DNA of 64,000 bases from Sphingomonas sp. PP-CE-3A-406 (GTDB taxonomy: Bacteria; Pseudomonadota; Alphaproteobacteria; Sphingomonadales; Sphingomonadaceae), in the NCBI RefSeq assembly GCF_003688625.1, contig NZ_RCWY01000001.1:930001-994000 (forward strand), written 5' to 3'. Positions 26,035 to 35,319 of the stretch are shown one piece after another. Both the position numbers and the translations under genes were made by a program. Numbering within the stretch: the first letter of the stretch is position 1; each line of letters begins with the position of its first letter. The notes below the pieces were generated by a model. That model saw only the letters and a program-made list of their open reading frames with translations, did not search any database and had not been told where the DNA came from.

Positions 26035-29034
26035 ATGACTCTGGATACCCGTTCGATATTCGGCGACCGCGGACGTGCGCGTCGGGCCCGCGCGCTGGCG
26101 TGCGCGAGCAGCATGGCCGCGCTCGCCTGGGCATCGCCCGCGCTGGCGCAGGACCAGACCAATCTTCAGAATGCGACGACCGATCGCCCTGCCGCCGTGC
26201 AGCCTGCCGTACCCGCCACCGCCAACACGACGACTGCGACCGAAGCCGGCCAGCCGCAGGATCTCGCGACCGCGCAGGACGCGTCGCAGGGTAACACCAC
26301 GGGCGACGACATCGTCGTGGTCGGTCTGCGCGGATCGCTCCAGCGCAACCTCGACCTCAAGCGTACTTCGTCGGGCATCGTCGACGTCATCTCTGCCGAA
26401 GACATCGGCAAGTTCCCCGACTCTAACGTCGCCGCCTCGCTTCAGCGCCTGCCTGGCGTCTCGATCCAGCGCTCGGGATCGCGCGGCGAACCGACCGGGA
26501 TCACGGTCCGCGGCTTCGGCGGCGATTTCAACACGACGCTCTACGATGGTCGCCGCATTTCATCCGCGACCGGCGGTCGCCAGATCGACTTCAGCACCGT
26601 CGGCGTCGATTTCATCGGCCAGCTGAGCGTGCTCAAGACCCCCGACGTCTCGCTCGCGTCGAGCTCGATCGGCGCGACCGTCAACATCGCCTTCCCGAAT
26701 CCGTTCGATCACCCCGGTTTCCGTGTCGCGACGACCGCGTCGGGCTCGATCCAGGATCGCTCGGGCAGGATCGTGCCGACCGGCGGTCTGCTGGTCAGCA
26801 CCACCACCGCCGACGGCAAGTTCGGCGTGTTGGCGGACGTCATCTACACCCGTCGTGATACCGATACCAATCGCGTCTATGTCTCGGGTTGGCCGGGCGG
26901 CAATTTCGCCCCCTGTCAGCTGACCGCGGCGTGCACGACCGCGCAGGCGGCGAACAAGACGTTGCCCGGCTGGTTCCCGCAGCAATATGGCGCGGAGCAG
27001 CAGCGCGTGCAGGACGAGCGCGTCGATGCGCGCATCTCGCTGCAATATCATCCAACCGACGATCTGATGGTGACGCTCGACAATAATTTCTCGCGTCAGA
27101 CCATCACGCAGGAGAATTACGCGTTCGGCGTCTGGTTCAACCAGGGCGATCTGCGCAACGTGACGCTCGACAAGAATGGCACCGCGACCGACTTCACGCA
27201 GGTCGGCACGCCGACCGACTTCACCGCCGCGCTCAACAAGCAGATCCTCCAGACCAACCAGACCGGTCTCAACGTCAAGTACGACGCGACCGAGAACCTC
27301 ACGCTCGAAGCCGATGGTGCCTATGCCAAGAGCTGGCTGAACCCGGGCAACGTGATCGGCAGCCGCAACGGCGACATCGGGTATGGCGGTAATCTGGGCA
27401 ATACGCTGCGATTCAACGTCGATGGCGACAGCAAGAATTCCTTCCCGTCGATCAGCAATTTCGGTCCCGCCGGCGATGCCGCGAACTGGGCCAATCCCGC
27501 GCTGATCGGCTCGCACGTCACGGTCAACCAGACGCAGCACAATACCGATCAGCTGTTCCAGTTTCGTGGCAACGCCACCTGGAAGCAGGATAATCTGACG
27601 CTGAAGGCGGGTGGCCAATATTACCAGGACACCTTCAACTTCCGCAACCAGAGCACGTTCACGAACAATTTCTGGCAGGCCTATGCCGGCTATGGCGGGC
27701 CATCGGGTCGCGACACCGGGATTTCGCCGCTGCCGGCCAATCTGTATAGGGGCTCGGTCAGCCTCAACAACTTCATCCCCGGGTTCAACGGCAGCCTGCC
27801 GCCGTCGGTGTTCGTGTTCAGCCCGGTCGCGTATCAGAATTACCTGAGCAGCCTCGGCAATCCGCAGACGCAGAACATCCCGGGCTATAATTATGCCGGC
27901 GTGAATGGCTTTACCGGCGCGTTCGACGAGGCGGTCGATCCAGGCAGCGTCCTGCGCGTCCAGGAAAAGACGTGGTCGCTCTATGTCAGCGCCAACTTCA
28001 AGACCGAAGTCGGCGGCCTGCCGTTCACCTTCAACGCGGGCGTCCGCAACGAGGTGACCAATCTCAACGCGACCGGTCAGGGACGACTGCCGACCTCGAT
28101 CGTCACGAGCGCGGCGGATCCGACGCTGCTCAGCATCCCGACCTACACCGAGATCCAGGCGGTCAATAACAAGAGCTCGTATTCCTACCTGTTGCCAAGC
28201 GTCGACATGAAGCTCGAGTTGACTGACAAGCTGGTACTGCGGGCGGATGCGTCGCGGACGCTGACCCGTCCGGCACTGAACCTGCTGACGCCGGTCCTCA
28301 ACGTCGGCAACGGCCAGCGCGTCGGAGCCTTGTCGGCGGCGGGCGGCAACCCGAACTTGAAACCGTATCTCGCGGACAATTTCGATCTGGGTGCGGAATG
28401 GTATTATCGCCGCAACTCGTATCTGTCGGTCAACTTCTTCCTGAAGAACGTCAGCAACTTCATTATCGGCGGCGTGACGCGGCAGACGATCAACGGGGTG
28501 GTCGATCCGACCACCGGCCAGCCCGCATCGTTCGCGGTATCGCAGCAGGTCAACGGTCCCGACGCGACCGTCCGCGGCGTCGAGCTGGCGTGGCAGCAGG
28601 TGTTCGGCGACACCGGCTTCGGCTTCCAGGCCAATGCGACGTTCGTGAACACCAACCGTCCGTACGACGACAAGAACATCTCGCAGACCGGCTTCGCGGT
28701 GACCGGCCTTGCCAATTCGGCGAACTTCGTCGGCTTCTACGACAAGAGCGGGTTCCAGTTCCGTGCGGCGGCCAACTGGCGCGACAAGTATCTCCTCCAG
28801 TTCGGGCAGAACCAGAATACCGGTTCGTTCGGTGCCGAGCCGACCTTCGTCAACCAGAGCTTCCAGGTCGATCTGACGAGCAGCTACGACATCACCAAGA
28901 ACTTCAGCATTTTCGGTGAGGCGCTCAACGTCAACAACAATCAGCAGAGCACGCATGGTCGCTACAGCAACCAGCTGCTCGACGTGTTCGATTACGGTCG
29001 CCGCTACACGCTGGGCGCGCGCTTCCGCTTCTGA
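26035..29034 (+). CDS. TonB-dependent receptor linked to SapC/cupin and halogenase-like genes
   Basis: Outer-membrane receptor of 999 residues. A signal peptide with an Arg-rich n-region ends near 39 (WASPALAQ). A Thr/Ala linker precedes DDIVVVGLRG (91-100) and the plug (about 100-220: EDIGKFPDSNVAASLQRLPGVSI, ITVRGFGGDFNTTLYDGRRI). The barrel ends in YTLGARFRF. It is the TonB-Xanth-Caul type usually assigned to plant oligosaccharides; the xyl-box-like site upstream and the nearby GH43 and esterase genes suggest xylo-oligosaccharides. A good terminator follows, so it may be transcribed mostly alone. Confidence 0.93.
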   Translation: MTLDTRSIFGDRGRARRARALACASSMAALAWASPALAQDQTNLQNATTDRPAAVQPAVPATANTTTATEAGQPQDLATAQDASQGNTTGDDIVVVGLRGSLQRNLDLKRTSSGIVDVISAEDIGKFPDSNVAASLQRLPGVSIQRSGSRGEPTGITVRGFGGDFNTTLYDGRRISSATGGRQIDFSTVGVDFIGQLSVLKTPDVSLASSSIGATVNIAFPNPFDHPGFRVATTASGSIQDRSGRIVPTGGLLVSTTTADGKFGVLADVIYTRRDTDTNRVYVSGWPGGNFAPCQLTAACTTAQAANKTLPGWFPQQYGAEQQRVQDERVDARISLQYHPTDDLMVTLDNNFSRQTITQENYAFGVWFNQGDLRNVTLDKNGTATDFTQVGTPTDFTAALNKQILQTNQTGLNVKYDATENLTLEADGAYAKSWLNPGNVIGSRNGDIGYGGNLGNTLRFNVDGDSKNSFPSISNFGPAGDAANWANPALIGSHVTVNQTQHNTDQLFQFRGNATWKQDNLTLKAGGQYYQDTFNFRNQSTFTNNFWQAYAGYGGPSGRDTGISPLPANLYRGSVSLNNFIPGFNGSLPPSVFVFSPVAYQNYLSSLGNPQTQNIPGYNYAGVNGFTGAFDEAVDPGSVLRVQEKTWSLYVSANFKTEVGGLPFTFNAGVRNEVTNLNATGQGRLPTSIVTSAADPTLLSIPTYTEIQAVNNKSSYSYLLPSVDMKLELTDKLVLRADASRTLTRPALNLLTPVLNVGNGQRVGALSAAGGNPNLKPYLADNFDLGAEWYYRRNSYLSVNFFLKNVSNFIIGGVTRQTINGVVDPTTGQPASFAVSQQVNGPDATVRGVELAWQQVFGDTGFGFQANATFVNTNRPYDDKNISQTGFAVTGLANSANFVGFYDKSGFQFRAAANWRDKYLLQFGQNQNTGSFGAEPTFVNQSFQVDLTSSYDITKNFSIFGEALNVNNNQQSTHGRYSNQLLDVFDYGRRYTLGARFRF

Positions 29035-29045
29035 GCTCTCCCCCC

Positions 29046-29081
29046 TGGCGGAGCATGACGATGTTGTGCTCCGCCATTTTT
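29046..29081 (+). terminator. Rho-independent terminator after the TBDR
   Basis: A perfect 10-bp stem (TGGCGGAGCA, 29046-29055, with 29067-29076) around an 11-base loop is followed by five T. It lies 12 bases after the receptor stop and 16 bases before the halogenase-like gene. Confidence 0.85.
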
Positions 29082-29096
29082 CGAATACGCTGACCC

Positions 29097-30638
29097 ATGC
29101 ACCAGATCAGAAACATCGTCATCGTCGGAGGGGGCACGGCCGGCTGGCTGACGGCGGGCGTGATCGCCGCGCGGCACAAGGGTCAGCGCGAGCACGGCTT
29201 CACCGTGACGCTGGTCGAATCGCCCAACATTCCGACCATCGGCGTCGGCGAAGGCACGTGGCCGACGCTGCGGGCCACGCTGCGCAAGATGGGCGTGTCG
29301 GAAACCGAGCTGTTCCGCCACTGCAACGCCGCGTTCAAACAGGGCGCGCGGTTCAATCGCTGGACGACCGGCGCGGTCGACGACGGCTATTACCACCCGC
29401 TGATGCTGCCACAGCAGTTCGGCTCGCTGAACCTCGCCCCGCACTGGCTGGCCGAGGACGGCGCCGACAGCTTCTGCGACGCGGTCACCCCGCAGGGACG
29501 GATCTGCGACGAGGGCCTTGCGCCAAAAACGATGGCGACGCCCGAGTTCGACGGGGTGGCGAACTACGCCTATCACCTCGACGCGGGGAAATTCTCGCAT
29601 TTCCTGCAACGCCATTGCTGCGACACGCTCGGCGTCCGGCACGTGCTGGCCGATGTCACCGACGTCATCCTCGACGAGACCGGCGATATCGCGCGCGTCG
29701 AGACCGCACAGGGCGTGTCGATCGAGGGCGACCTGTTCGTCGACTGCACCGGGTTTGCCGCCAAGCTGATCGGCGAAGCGATGGGCGTGCCGTTCCGCAG
29801 CTGCGCCGATACGCTGTTCTGCGACACCGCGCTCGCCGTGCAACTGCCGTACGAGCGCCCCGACGACCCGATCGCCAGCCACACCATCTCGACCGCGCAA
29901 TCGGCCGGCTGGATCTGGGATATCGGCCTGCCCCACCGCCGCGGCGTCGGGCACGTCTTCTCCAGCAGCCATATCGACGTCGACGCCGCAGAGCAGGAAC
30001 TGCGCGCGTATATCGGCCCGGCAGGGAAAGACCTGCCCGTCCGGAAACTCTCGATCCGCGCCGGCCACCGCGAAACGTTCTGGAAGGGCAATTGCGTCGC
30101 GGTGGGGCTCGCGGCCGGGTTCCTCGAACCGCTCGAGGCGTCGGCGATCGTCCTGATCGAACTGTCCGCCAAGATGATCGCCGAGCAGATGCCCGTCTGT
30201 CGCGAGGTAATGGACGTCGTCGCCAACCGCTTCAACGCGACGACCCAGTATCGCTGGGGCCGGATCATCGATTTCCTCAAGCTGCATTATACGCTGACCA
30301 AGCGCACCGACACCGACTTCTGGCGCGACAATGTGCGGCCGGAGTCGATCCCCGACCGGCTGCGCGGGCTGATGGAGCTGTGGCAATACCAGTCGCCGTG
30401 GATCCATGACGAGTTCGATCGCGCCGAAGAGGTCTTTCCGTCGGCCAGCTATCAATATGTGCTCTACGGCATGGGCGCGCGTACCGCGGTGATGCCCGGC
30501 ACGATCGAGGCGGACGCCGAACTGGCACGGCGTGCGCGGCGCGAGAACAACGTCCAGACGCAGCGCATGATGAGCAGCCTGCCCGGTCACCGCGACTTGA
30601 TCGACCGCATCGTCAAGCACGGGCTTCAGCCGATCTGA
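29097..30638 (+). CDS. Tryptophan-7-halogenase-like flavin-dependent protein
   Basis: 513-residue FADH2-dependent halogenase family (PrnA/RebH) protein. FAD site GGGTAGW at 11-17. The active-site lysine is present (Lys81 in NAAFKQGARF, matching Lys79 of PrnA), and FLEPLEASAI holds the conserved Glu region. The diagnostic WxWxIP motif reads WIWDIGLP, so the Pro is displaced. In glycan-use loci of sphingomonads, Caulobacter and xanthomonads these proteins sit beside TBDRs with no secondary-metabolite genes, and their real substrate is unknown. A terminator separates it from the TBDR; it is followed after 49 bp by the esterase gene. Halogenation activity is not assured. Confidence 0.88.
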   Translation: MHQIRNIVIVGGGTAGWLTAGVIAARHKGQREHGFTVTLVESPNIPTIGVGEGTWPTLRATLRKMGVSETELFRHCNAAFKQGARFNRWTTGAVDDGYYHPLMLPQQFGSLNLAPHWLAEDGADSFCDAVTPQGRICDEGLAPKTMATPEFDGVANYAYHLDAGKFSHFLQRHCCDTLGVRHVLADVTDVILDETGDIARVETAQGVSIEGDLFVDCTGFAAKLIGEAMGVPFRSCADTLFCDTALAVQLPYERPDDPIASHTISTAQSAGWIWDIGLPHRRGVGHVFSSSHIDVDAAEQELRAYIGPAGKDLPVRKLSIRAGHRETFWKGNCVAVGLAAGFLEPLEASAIVLIELSAKMIAEQMPVCREVMDVVANRFNATTQYRWGRIIDFLKLHYTLTKRTDTDFWRDNVRPESIPDRLRGLMELWQYQSPWIHDEFDRAEEVFPSASYQYVLYGMGARTAVMPGTIEADAELARRARRENNVQTQRMMSSLPGHRDLIDRIVKHGLQPI

Positions 30639-30687
30639 GCCGCCCCGTCGATCCCTGTTCGATCCGAACCCCAAGGAAAACGATCCG

Positions 30688-32637
30688 ATGAAGACCGCCC
30701 TGCGCCTCGCGCTCTACGCCGCTATCGCCGGTGCGGCCTCCCCGGCCTTGGCCGCGCCGCGTCTCGATGGCGTGCTCAGCGATCATGCGGTGATCCAGCG
30801 CAGCCAGCCGATCGTGCTGAGCGGCGATGCGGCAGCGGGTGAGACGATCCTGATCGCGCTCGCCGGGCGCACCGTGACGACCAAGGCAGGGCGCGACGGC
30901 CGGTTCGAGGCGCGCCTGCCCGCGCTGCCCGCAGGTGGCCCCTACGACCTGACGATCGCGGCGAACAGCGGTGCCGCGGTGGTGCGCGATCTCCTGATCG
31001 GCGACGTCTTCCTCTGCTCGGGCCAGAGCAACATGGAGCTGGCGGTCGAGAACGCGCAGACGCTGTTCCCCGACGCGCATCCGGCGGTCGACGATCAGCT
31101 GCGGCTGTTGACCGTGGCCAAGGTCTCCGCGGCAAGCCCCGTCGCGCGCTTCGCCGAGCAACCGCGCTGGGCAGCAGCGGGGCCGGCGACCGTGCCGACC
31201 TTCTCCGCGGCGTGTTTCTACATGGTGCAGGCGCTGCGGCGCACCGCCAAGGTGCCGATCGGCGCGATCCATTCGAGCTGGGGCGGATCGCGGATCAGCG
31301 CGTGGCTGAGCGACTCCGCGTTGCGCAAGGCAGGCCTCGGCGCCGAGGCCGATCTGCTAGCCTTGTACGCGCGCGATCCCGCTGCCGCCGACCGCAAGGC
31401 GTCGACGATCTGGGAAAGCTGGTGGCGCGCCGGATCGGGCGACGCGGTGGGCCGCGAACCGTGGCAGCCGGCAGCCGCACTCGACTGGAAGCCGGTGCCG
31501 GCAATGACCAATTTCGAAACCTGGGGCGTGCCCGAACTCGCCGACTATAACGGTATGATCTGGTATCAGCGGACGGTCGAGGTCACCGCGGCGCAGGCGC
31601 GCGGACCGGCGATCCTGTCGCTCGGCACGATCGACGATGCCGACCGGACCTGGGTCAACGGCCAGGGCGTCGGTGGCAGCAGCCTCGCCAGCAAGGCGCG
31701 CGTCTACACGCTGCCGGTCGGCACGCTGAAGCCCGGCAGCAACGTCATCACCGTCAACGACGACGACGTCTACGCGTTCGGCGGGATGACCGGCCCCGCC
31801 GAGGCGATGCGCGTGACCTTCGCCGACGGCAGCAGCACCGCGCTCGGCAGCGGCTGGCGCTATGCGATCGCCAAGCGGCTCGATGGCGCGGCACCGCGCG
31901 TGCCGTGGGACGACATCAACGGCGACGGCACGCTGTACAACGCGATGATCGCGCCGCTGGCGTCGACCAAGCTTGCCGGCATCGCCTGGTATCAGGGGGA
32001 ATCGGACACCGGCATCCCCGGCTACGACCGCCGCCTCGCCGCACTGATCGCGGACTGGCGCACGCGGTTCGGCACGCCCGGGACGGGGTTCGGAATCGTC
32101 CAGCTCGCGAACTACGGCAAGCCGACCAGCGTGCCGAGCGACAGCGGCTGGGGCTATGTCCGCGATGCGCAGCGCCGCGTCGCCGCCGCTGACCGCCATG
32201 CCGGGATCGCGGTCACACTCGACATCGGCGATGCGCTCGACATCCATCCCGGCGAGAAGCACGAGGTCGGGCAACGCCTCGCGAAGGTCATGCGGTCGGC
32301 GGTCTATGGCGCGCCCGGCGGTCCGTCGGGTCCCGCCATCGCCGCAGCCGAGACCGGTGCCGATGGCGGCATCGCGCTGCGCTTCGGCGACGTGACCGGT
32401 GCGCTCCACGCACGCGGTGCGAACCAGGCGATCGGGTTCGAACTGTGCGACGCCGCGCCGGGCACCTGCCGCTATGCTGCGGGCAGCGTCGCCGGCACCA
32501 CCGTGACGCTCCCGGGCGACGGCAAGCCCGTCACCCGGGTCCGCTATGCCTGGGCGGATGCGCCATCGGTGAACCTGTCCGACGACGCGATGTTGCCGGT
32601 CGGCACGTTCGAGATCCCCGTCGCGCCGCGGCGATGA
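30688..32637 (+). CDS. Sialate O-acetylesterase-like SGNH esterase, exported
   Basis: 649-residue secreted carbohydrate esterase of the SASA type. Signal peptide 1-22 (GAASPALAA). The nucleophile block is LCSGQSNMEL (Ser114), IHSSWGGSRISAW follows, then a GH2-like jelly-roll insertion (about 280-400) with IWYQRTVEV and WVNGQGVGG. IAWYQGESDTG follows, and the Asp518-x-His520 pair lies in LDIHPGEKHEVG. In hemicellulose loci such enzymes act as acetyl-xylan or acetyl-mannan esterases, which fits the GH43 and esterase genes alongside. AAGGA precedes the ATG. It ends immediately before the stop of the convergent GH43 gene. Confidence 0.88.
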   Translation: MKTALRLALYAAIAGAASPALAAPRLDGVLSDHAVIQRSQPIVLSGDAAAGETILIALAGRTVTTKAGRDGRFEARLPALPAGGPYDLTIAANSGAAVVRDLLIGDVFLCSGQSNMELAVENAQTLFPDAHPAVDDQLRLLTVAKVSAASPVARFAEQPRWAAAGPATVPTFSAACFYMVQALRRTAKVPIGAIHSSWGGSRISAWLSDSALRKAGLGAEADLLALYARDPAAADRKASTIWESWWRAGSGDAVGREPWQPAAALDWKPVPAMTNFETWGVPELADYNGMIWYQRTVEVTAAQARGPAILSLGTIDDADRTWVNGQGVGGSSLASKARVYTLPVGTLKPGSNVITVNDDDVYAFGGMTGPAEAMRVTFADGSSTALGSGWRYAIAKRLDGAAPRVPWDDINGDGTLYNAMIAPLASTKLAGIAWYQGESDTGIPGYDRRLAALIADWRTRFGTPGTGFGIVQLANYGKPTSVPSDSGWGYVRDAQRRVAAADRHAGIAVTLDIGDALDIHPGEKHEVGQRLAKVMRSAVYGAPGGPSGPAIAAAETGADGGIALRFGDVTGALHARGANQAIGFELCDAAPGTCRYAAGSVAGTTVTLPGDGKPVTRVRYAWADAPSVNLSDDAMLPVGTFEIPVAPRR

Positions 32638-34221
32638 TTACCGTGGCGGCGCGTTTCGGAACTTGAACGTCGCTCGGGGTTCGAGCGCGCCCAGCGTGAA
32701 CGAGTCGACGTCGAGCCAGCCCCTGCTGGGGCCCGGCGCGTAGCAGAACAGCGCGAACTGCTCGCCCTGGAACGTCCCCGTCCGCCACGCGAAGGCGAGC
32801 GGGAAGTCGCCGCCGAGCCCGGTCCAGCGGCGGCCGTCGAGACTATACGCGACGCGGGCACGATCGATCGTGAAATCCATCTCGGTGCGCAACCACAGCG
32901 CGCGGCCAGCGCCGACCACGCTGCGACCGCGCGTTTCGGTACGTGCGCCGTCGACCGTGTCTTCGGTCACCTCCATCGCTACCGAGGCCGTGCCGCCGGC
33001 GTCGCGCTCGATCGTCAGGTTGCCGCTATATTGCCCCAGCGTCCCGAACCCGCATCGGTCGCCCGGCGCGAGATGGCCGATATCCAGCTTCACCTCGGCG
33101 CGGCTGGCGGGCCCCTGCCCTTTCTGCGTCAGCGTGTTGCGCGCCGACCAGAAGCGTGGCGCGATCGTCGGTTTCAGCCGTAACCAGCCCGGCCGCGCGG
33201 TCAGCGACCAGCGCCTCGAGTCCGGATTATGGTTCCACTGCCATTGCAGGCCGAGACGCGGACCCGCGAAATTATCGGAGCTCGCCGGCTCGGCGAACGG
33301 AAACCCGGCGATCGGCTTTTGCGCGATCCGGGGTACGCGACCGGGCGCGTCCGCGGTGCCCCACACCGGCCAGTCGTCGCGCCAGAATACCGGGCTGAGA
33401 TTGGTCATCCGGCCGACCGCGCCGCTATCCTCCATGACGAACCCGAACCAGCGGCCGTCGGGCAGGTCGACCAGCGCGCCCTGATGCCCGCCGGTCGTGT
33501 CGTCGATCTGGTCGCGCGTCTCCCACGGTCCGAACAGGCTGCGCGACCGCGACACCGTCAGCCCGAGCCGCGGCGGCAACGCGTTGAACAGATAGTAATA
33601 CGCACCGCGGCGGATGATCTTCGAGCCCTCCGCGCCCTTGATGTAATGGATTTTGCGCGCATCGGTGACGTGCGCCAGCTCCTTGTCGAGCGTGAGCAGC
33701 GTGATCGTGCCGTCGGCGGTCGAAGCGGTGGCGACATACGCGCGCCCGTCGGGCTCGATGAACAGCCCCGGATCGAACGCTTCGCGTTCCAGTTCGTGAT
33801 AGCGCCACGGCCCGCGCACGTCCTTGGCGTACCAGATCCGCGTCTTCTGCCCGACCGGCGTATTGGCGAGATAATAGGTGCCCGCGTGATAGCGTAACGA
33901 CGAGGCGTACAGCCCGTGCCGGTACGCGTTGCCGCCCTTCAGATCATATTCCGGCTTGCCCTCGAGCCGATCGACGAGGTGCGAGGCGAGCGTCCAGTTG
34001 ACCAGATCGCGGCTGTGCAGGATCGTGATCCCCGGCACGTTGGCGAACGTCGTCGTCGCGAAATAATAGTCGCGGCCGACGCGGATGATGTCGGGATCGG
34101 GATAGTCCGCGAACAACACCGGATTGCGGAAAGTCCCGTTGCCCTGATCCGACCGCCAGACCTGCGCTGACGCAGGAATCGCCAGCAGCGCGAGCGCCGC
34201 GATCAACGCCCCGCCCCTCAT
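32638..34221 (-). CDS. GH43 glycoside hydrolase (beta-xylosidase/arabinofuranosidase type), exported
   Basis: Inverting glycosidase of 527 residues with a signal peptide (LLAIPASAQ, cleaved near 20). The five-bladed propeller has the three catalytic acids in place: Asp42 in YPDPD, Asp150 in FDPGLF and Glu198 in KGAEGSK. A C-terminal beta-sandwich (about 330-520), as in two-domain GH43 xylosidases, closes the active site. The ATG overlaps the stop of the upstream esterase gene (ATGA), making it the last gene of a GH95-esterase-GH43 operon. Whether xylose or arabinose is removed cannot be told from sequence alone. Confidence 0.9.
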   Translation of the reverse strand: MRGGALIAALALLAIPASAQVWRSDQGNGTFRNPVLFADYPDPDIIRVGRDYYFATTTFANVPGITILHSRDLVNWTLASHLVDRLEGKPEYDLKGGNAYRHGLYASSLRYHAGTYYLANTPVGQKTRIWYAKDVRGPWRYHELEREAFDPGLFIEPDGRAYVATASTADGTITLLTLDKELAHVTDARKIHYIKGAEGSKIIRRGAYYYLFNALPPRLGLTVSRSRSLFGPWETRDQIDDTTGGHQGALVDLPDGRWFGFVMEDSGAVGRMTNLSPVFWRDDWPVWGTADAPGRVPRIAQKPIAGFPFAEPASSDNFAGPRLGLQWQWNHNPDSRRWSLTARPGWLRLKPTIAPRFWSARNTLTQKGQGPASRAEVKLDIGHLAPGDRCGFGTLGQYSGNLTIERDAGGTASVAMEVTEDTVDGARTETRGRSVVGAGRALWLRTEMDFTIDRARVAYSLDGRRWTGLGGDFPLAFAWRTGTFQGEQFALFCYAPGPSRGWLDVDSFTLGALEPRATFKFRNAPPR

Positions 34222-35276
34222 CGTGCGAACGCCAGGCTGCGCGAGAAGAACGGGATCATCACGTCTTGGACGCGGCCCGCGACACCACTGGTATGGTCGC
34301 CGGGATAGACCGCGAACTGGTTGGCGATGCCGTAGCGGTCGAGCCCCTCGTGCAGTGCGATCGCATCTCCCTTCAGCCCGTCGCGGTCACCGACATCAAG
34401 CCCGATCGCGGCATAGCGCCGCAGGTTACCGACATATTGATCGAGCATCGACAGCGGTGCGTTGGCTGCCCAGCGCGCGATCACGTCGGGCTGCGCGACG
34501 CCGTCCTTGATCGGCAAATCGAGGAACAGCGGCGGCGCCTTCGGGTTCGGCGACCACGCCGCCGCGGTCGCGAGTTGCGCGCGCAATCCCCACGACAGGC
34601 CTGCGCTTTCGGTCGGCGAGCGCAGCGCCCGCAACGTCTTCTCCGCCGCCGCGTCGGGCGTGCCGAGCGCGCGTATCGACAGGCAGCACGGGCTCATCAT
34701 GTAGAGAGCGCCGAAGACGTCGGGGTGCTTCATGCCGATCCGCGCGGTGCCGTAGCCGCCCATCGAATGCCCCGCGAGCCCGCGGCTGCGGCGGTCCGCC
34801 AGCGTCCGGTAATGCGCGTCGACATAGCCGACGAGATCGTGCGCGATGAACTGCTCGAAGTCGCCGACCGTCACCGAACTCGCATAGAACGAGCCGTTGT
34901 GGATCGTCTTGCTGTCGGGCAGCACGACGATCATCTCGCGCGCGCCCTTCGCGAACGCGCCTTCGATCGTCTGCGGGACGTGGATTTCCTTCGCCCATTG
35001 CTCGGCGCCGATCGAATAGCCGTGCAGCGCGTAGACCACCGGATAGCGGCGTGTCGGGGTGCTGCGATAACTCGGCGGCAGCATCACCAGCACCACGCGA
35101 TCGGCGCTGTTGCCTTCGAGATTGCCCTCGATCGCGCGCGAGTGGACGGTGATCCGCTCGACCGTCACCGGCTTGGCACCCGCGACCGGCGGCGGCGTGG
35201 TGGTCGCGACCTGCGCATGCGCCGCGCCGGATATCGCCAGCCCGAAGGAGAGCACGGCCATCAGGAATTTCGTCAT
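34218..35276 (-). CDS. Esterase D/feruloyl-esterase-like alpha/beta hydrolase, exported
   Basis: 352-residue periplasmic esterase. Signal peptide 1-22 (SGAAHAQ), the oxyanion region YALHGYS (about 83-88), and the nucleophile Ser171 in GLAGHSMGGYG. The C-terminal PGDHTSG carries the likely catalytic His. The fold matches the putative-esterase family that contains feruloyl and acetyl-xylan esterases (XynZ/Fae type). ATG at 35276 is used because GAGGAA lies 8 bases upstream and it starts the signal peptide; an in-frame codon 36 bases earlier does not. It starts 43 bp after the GH95 gene and overlaps GH43 by 4 bp. Its natural ester is likely on xylan side chains. Confidence 0.85.
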   Translation of the reverse strand: MTKFLMAVLSFGLAISGAAHAQVATTTPPPVAGAKPVTVERITVHSRAIEGNLEGNSADRVVLVMLPPSYRSTPTRRYPVVYALHGYSIGAEQWAKEIHVPQTIEGAFAKGAREMIVVLPDSKTIHNGSFYASSVTVGDFEQFIAHDLVGYVDAHYRTLADRRSRGLAGHSMGGYGTARIGMKHPDVFGALYMMSPCCLSIRALGTPDAAAEKTLRALRSPTESAGLSWGLRAQLATAAAWSPNPKAPPLFLDLPIKDGVAQPDVIARWAANAPLSMLDQYVGNLRRYAAIGLDVGDRDGLKGDAIALHEGLDRYGIANQFAVYPGDHTSGVAGRVQDVMIPFFSRSLAFAR

Positions 35277-35319
35277 GGGTGCGATTCCTCGAAGGGCGGA
35301 GAAGATGGGCATGTGGCGG

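Noticed and set aside
29097..30638. A secondary-metabolite (halogenated indole) cluster around the tryptophan-halogenase-like gene
   Set aside because: No synthetase, prenyltransferase, oxidase or resistance genes are nearby. The neighbours are glycan-use genes.
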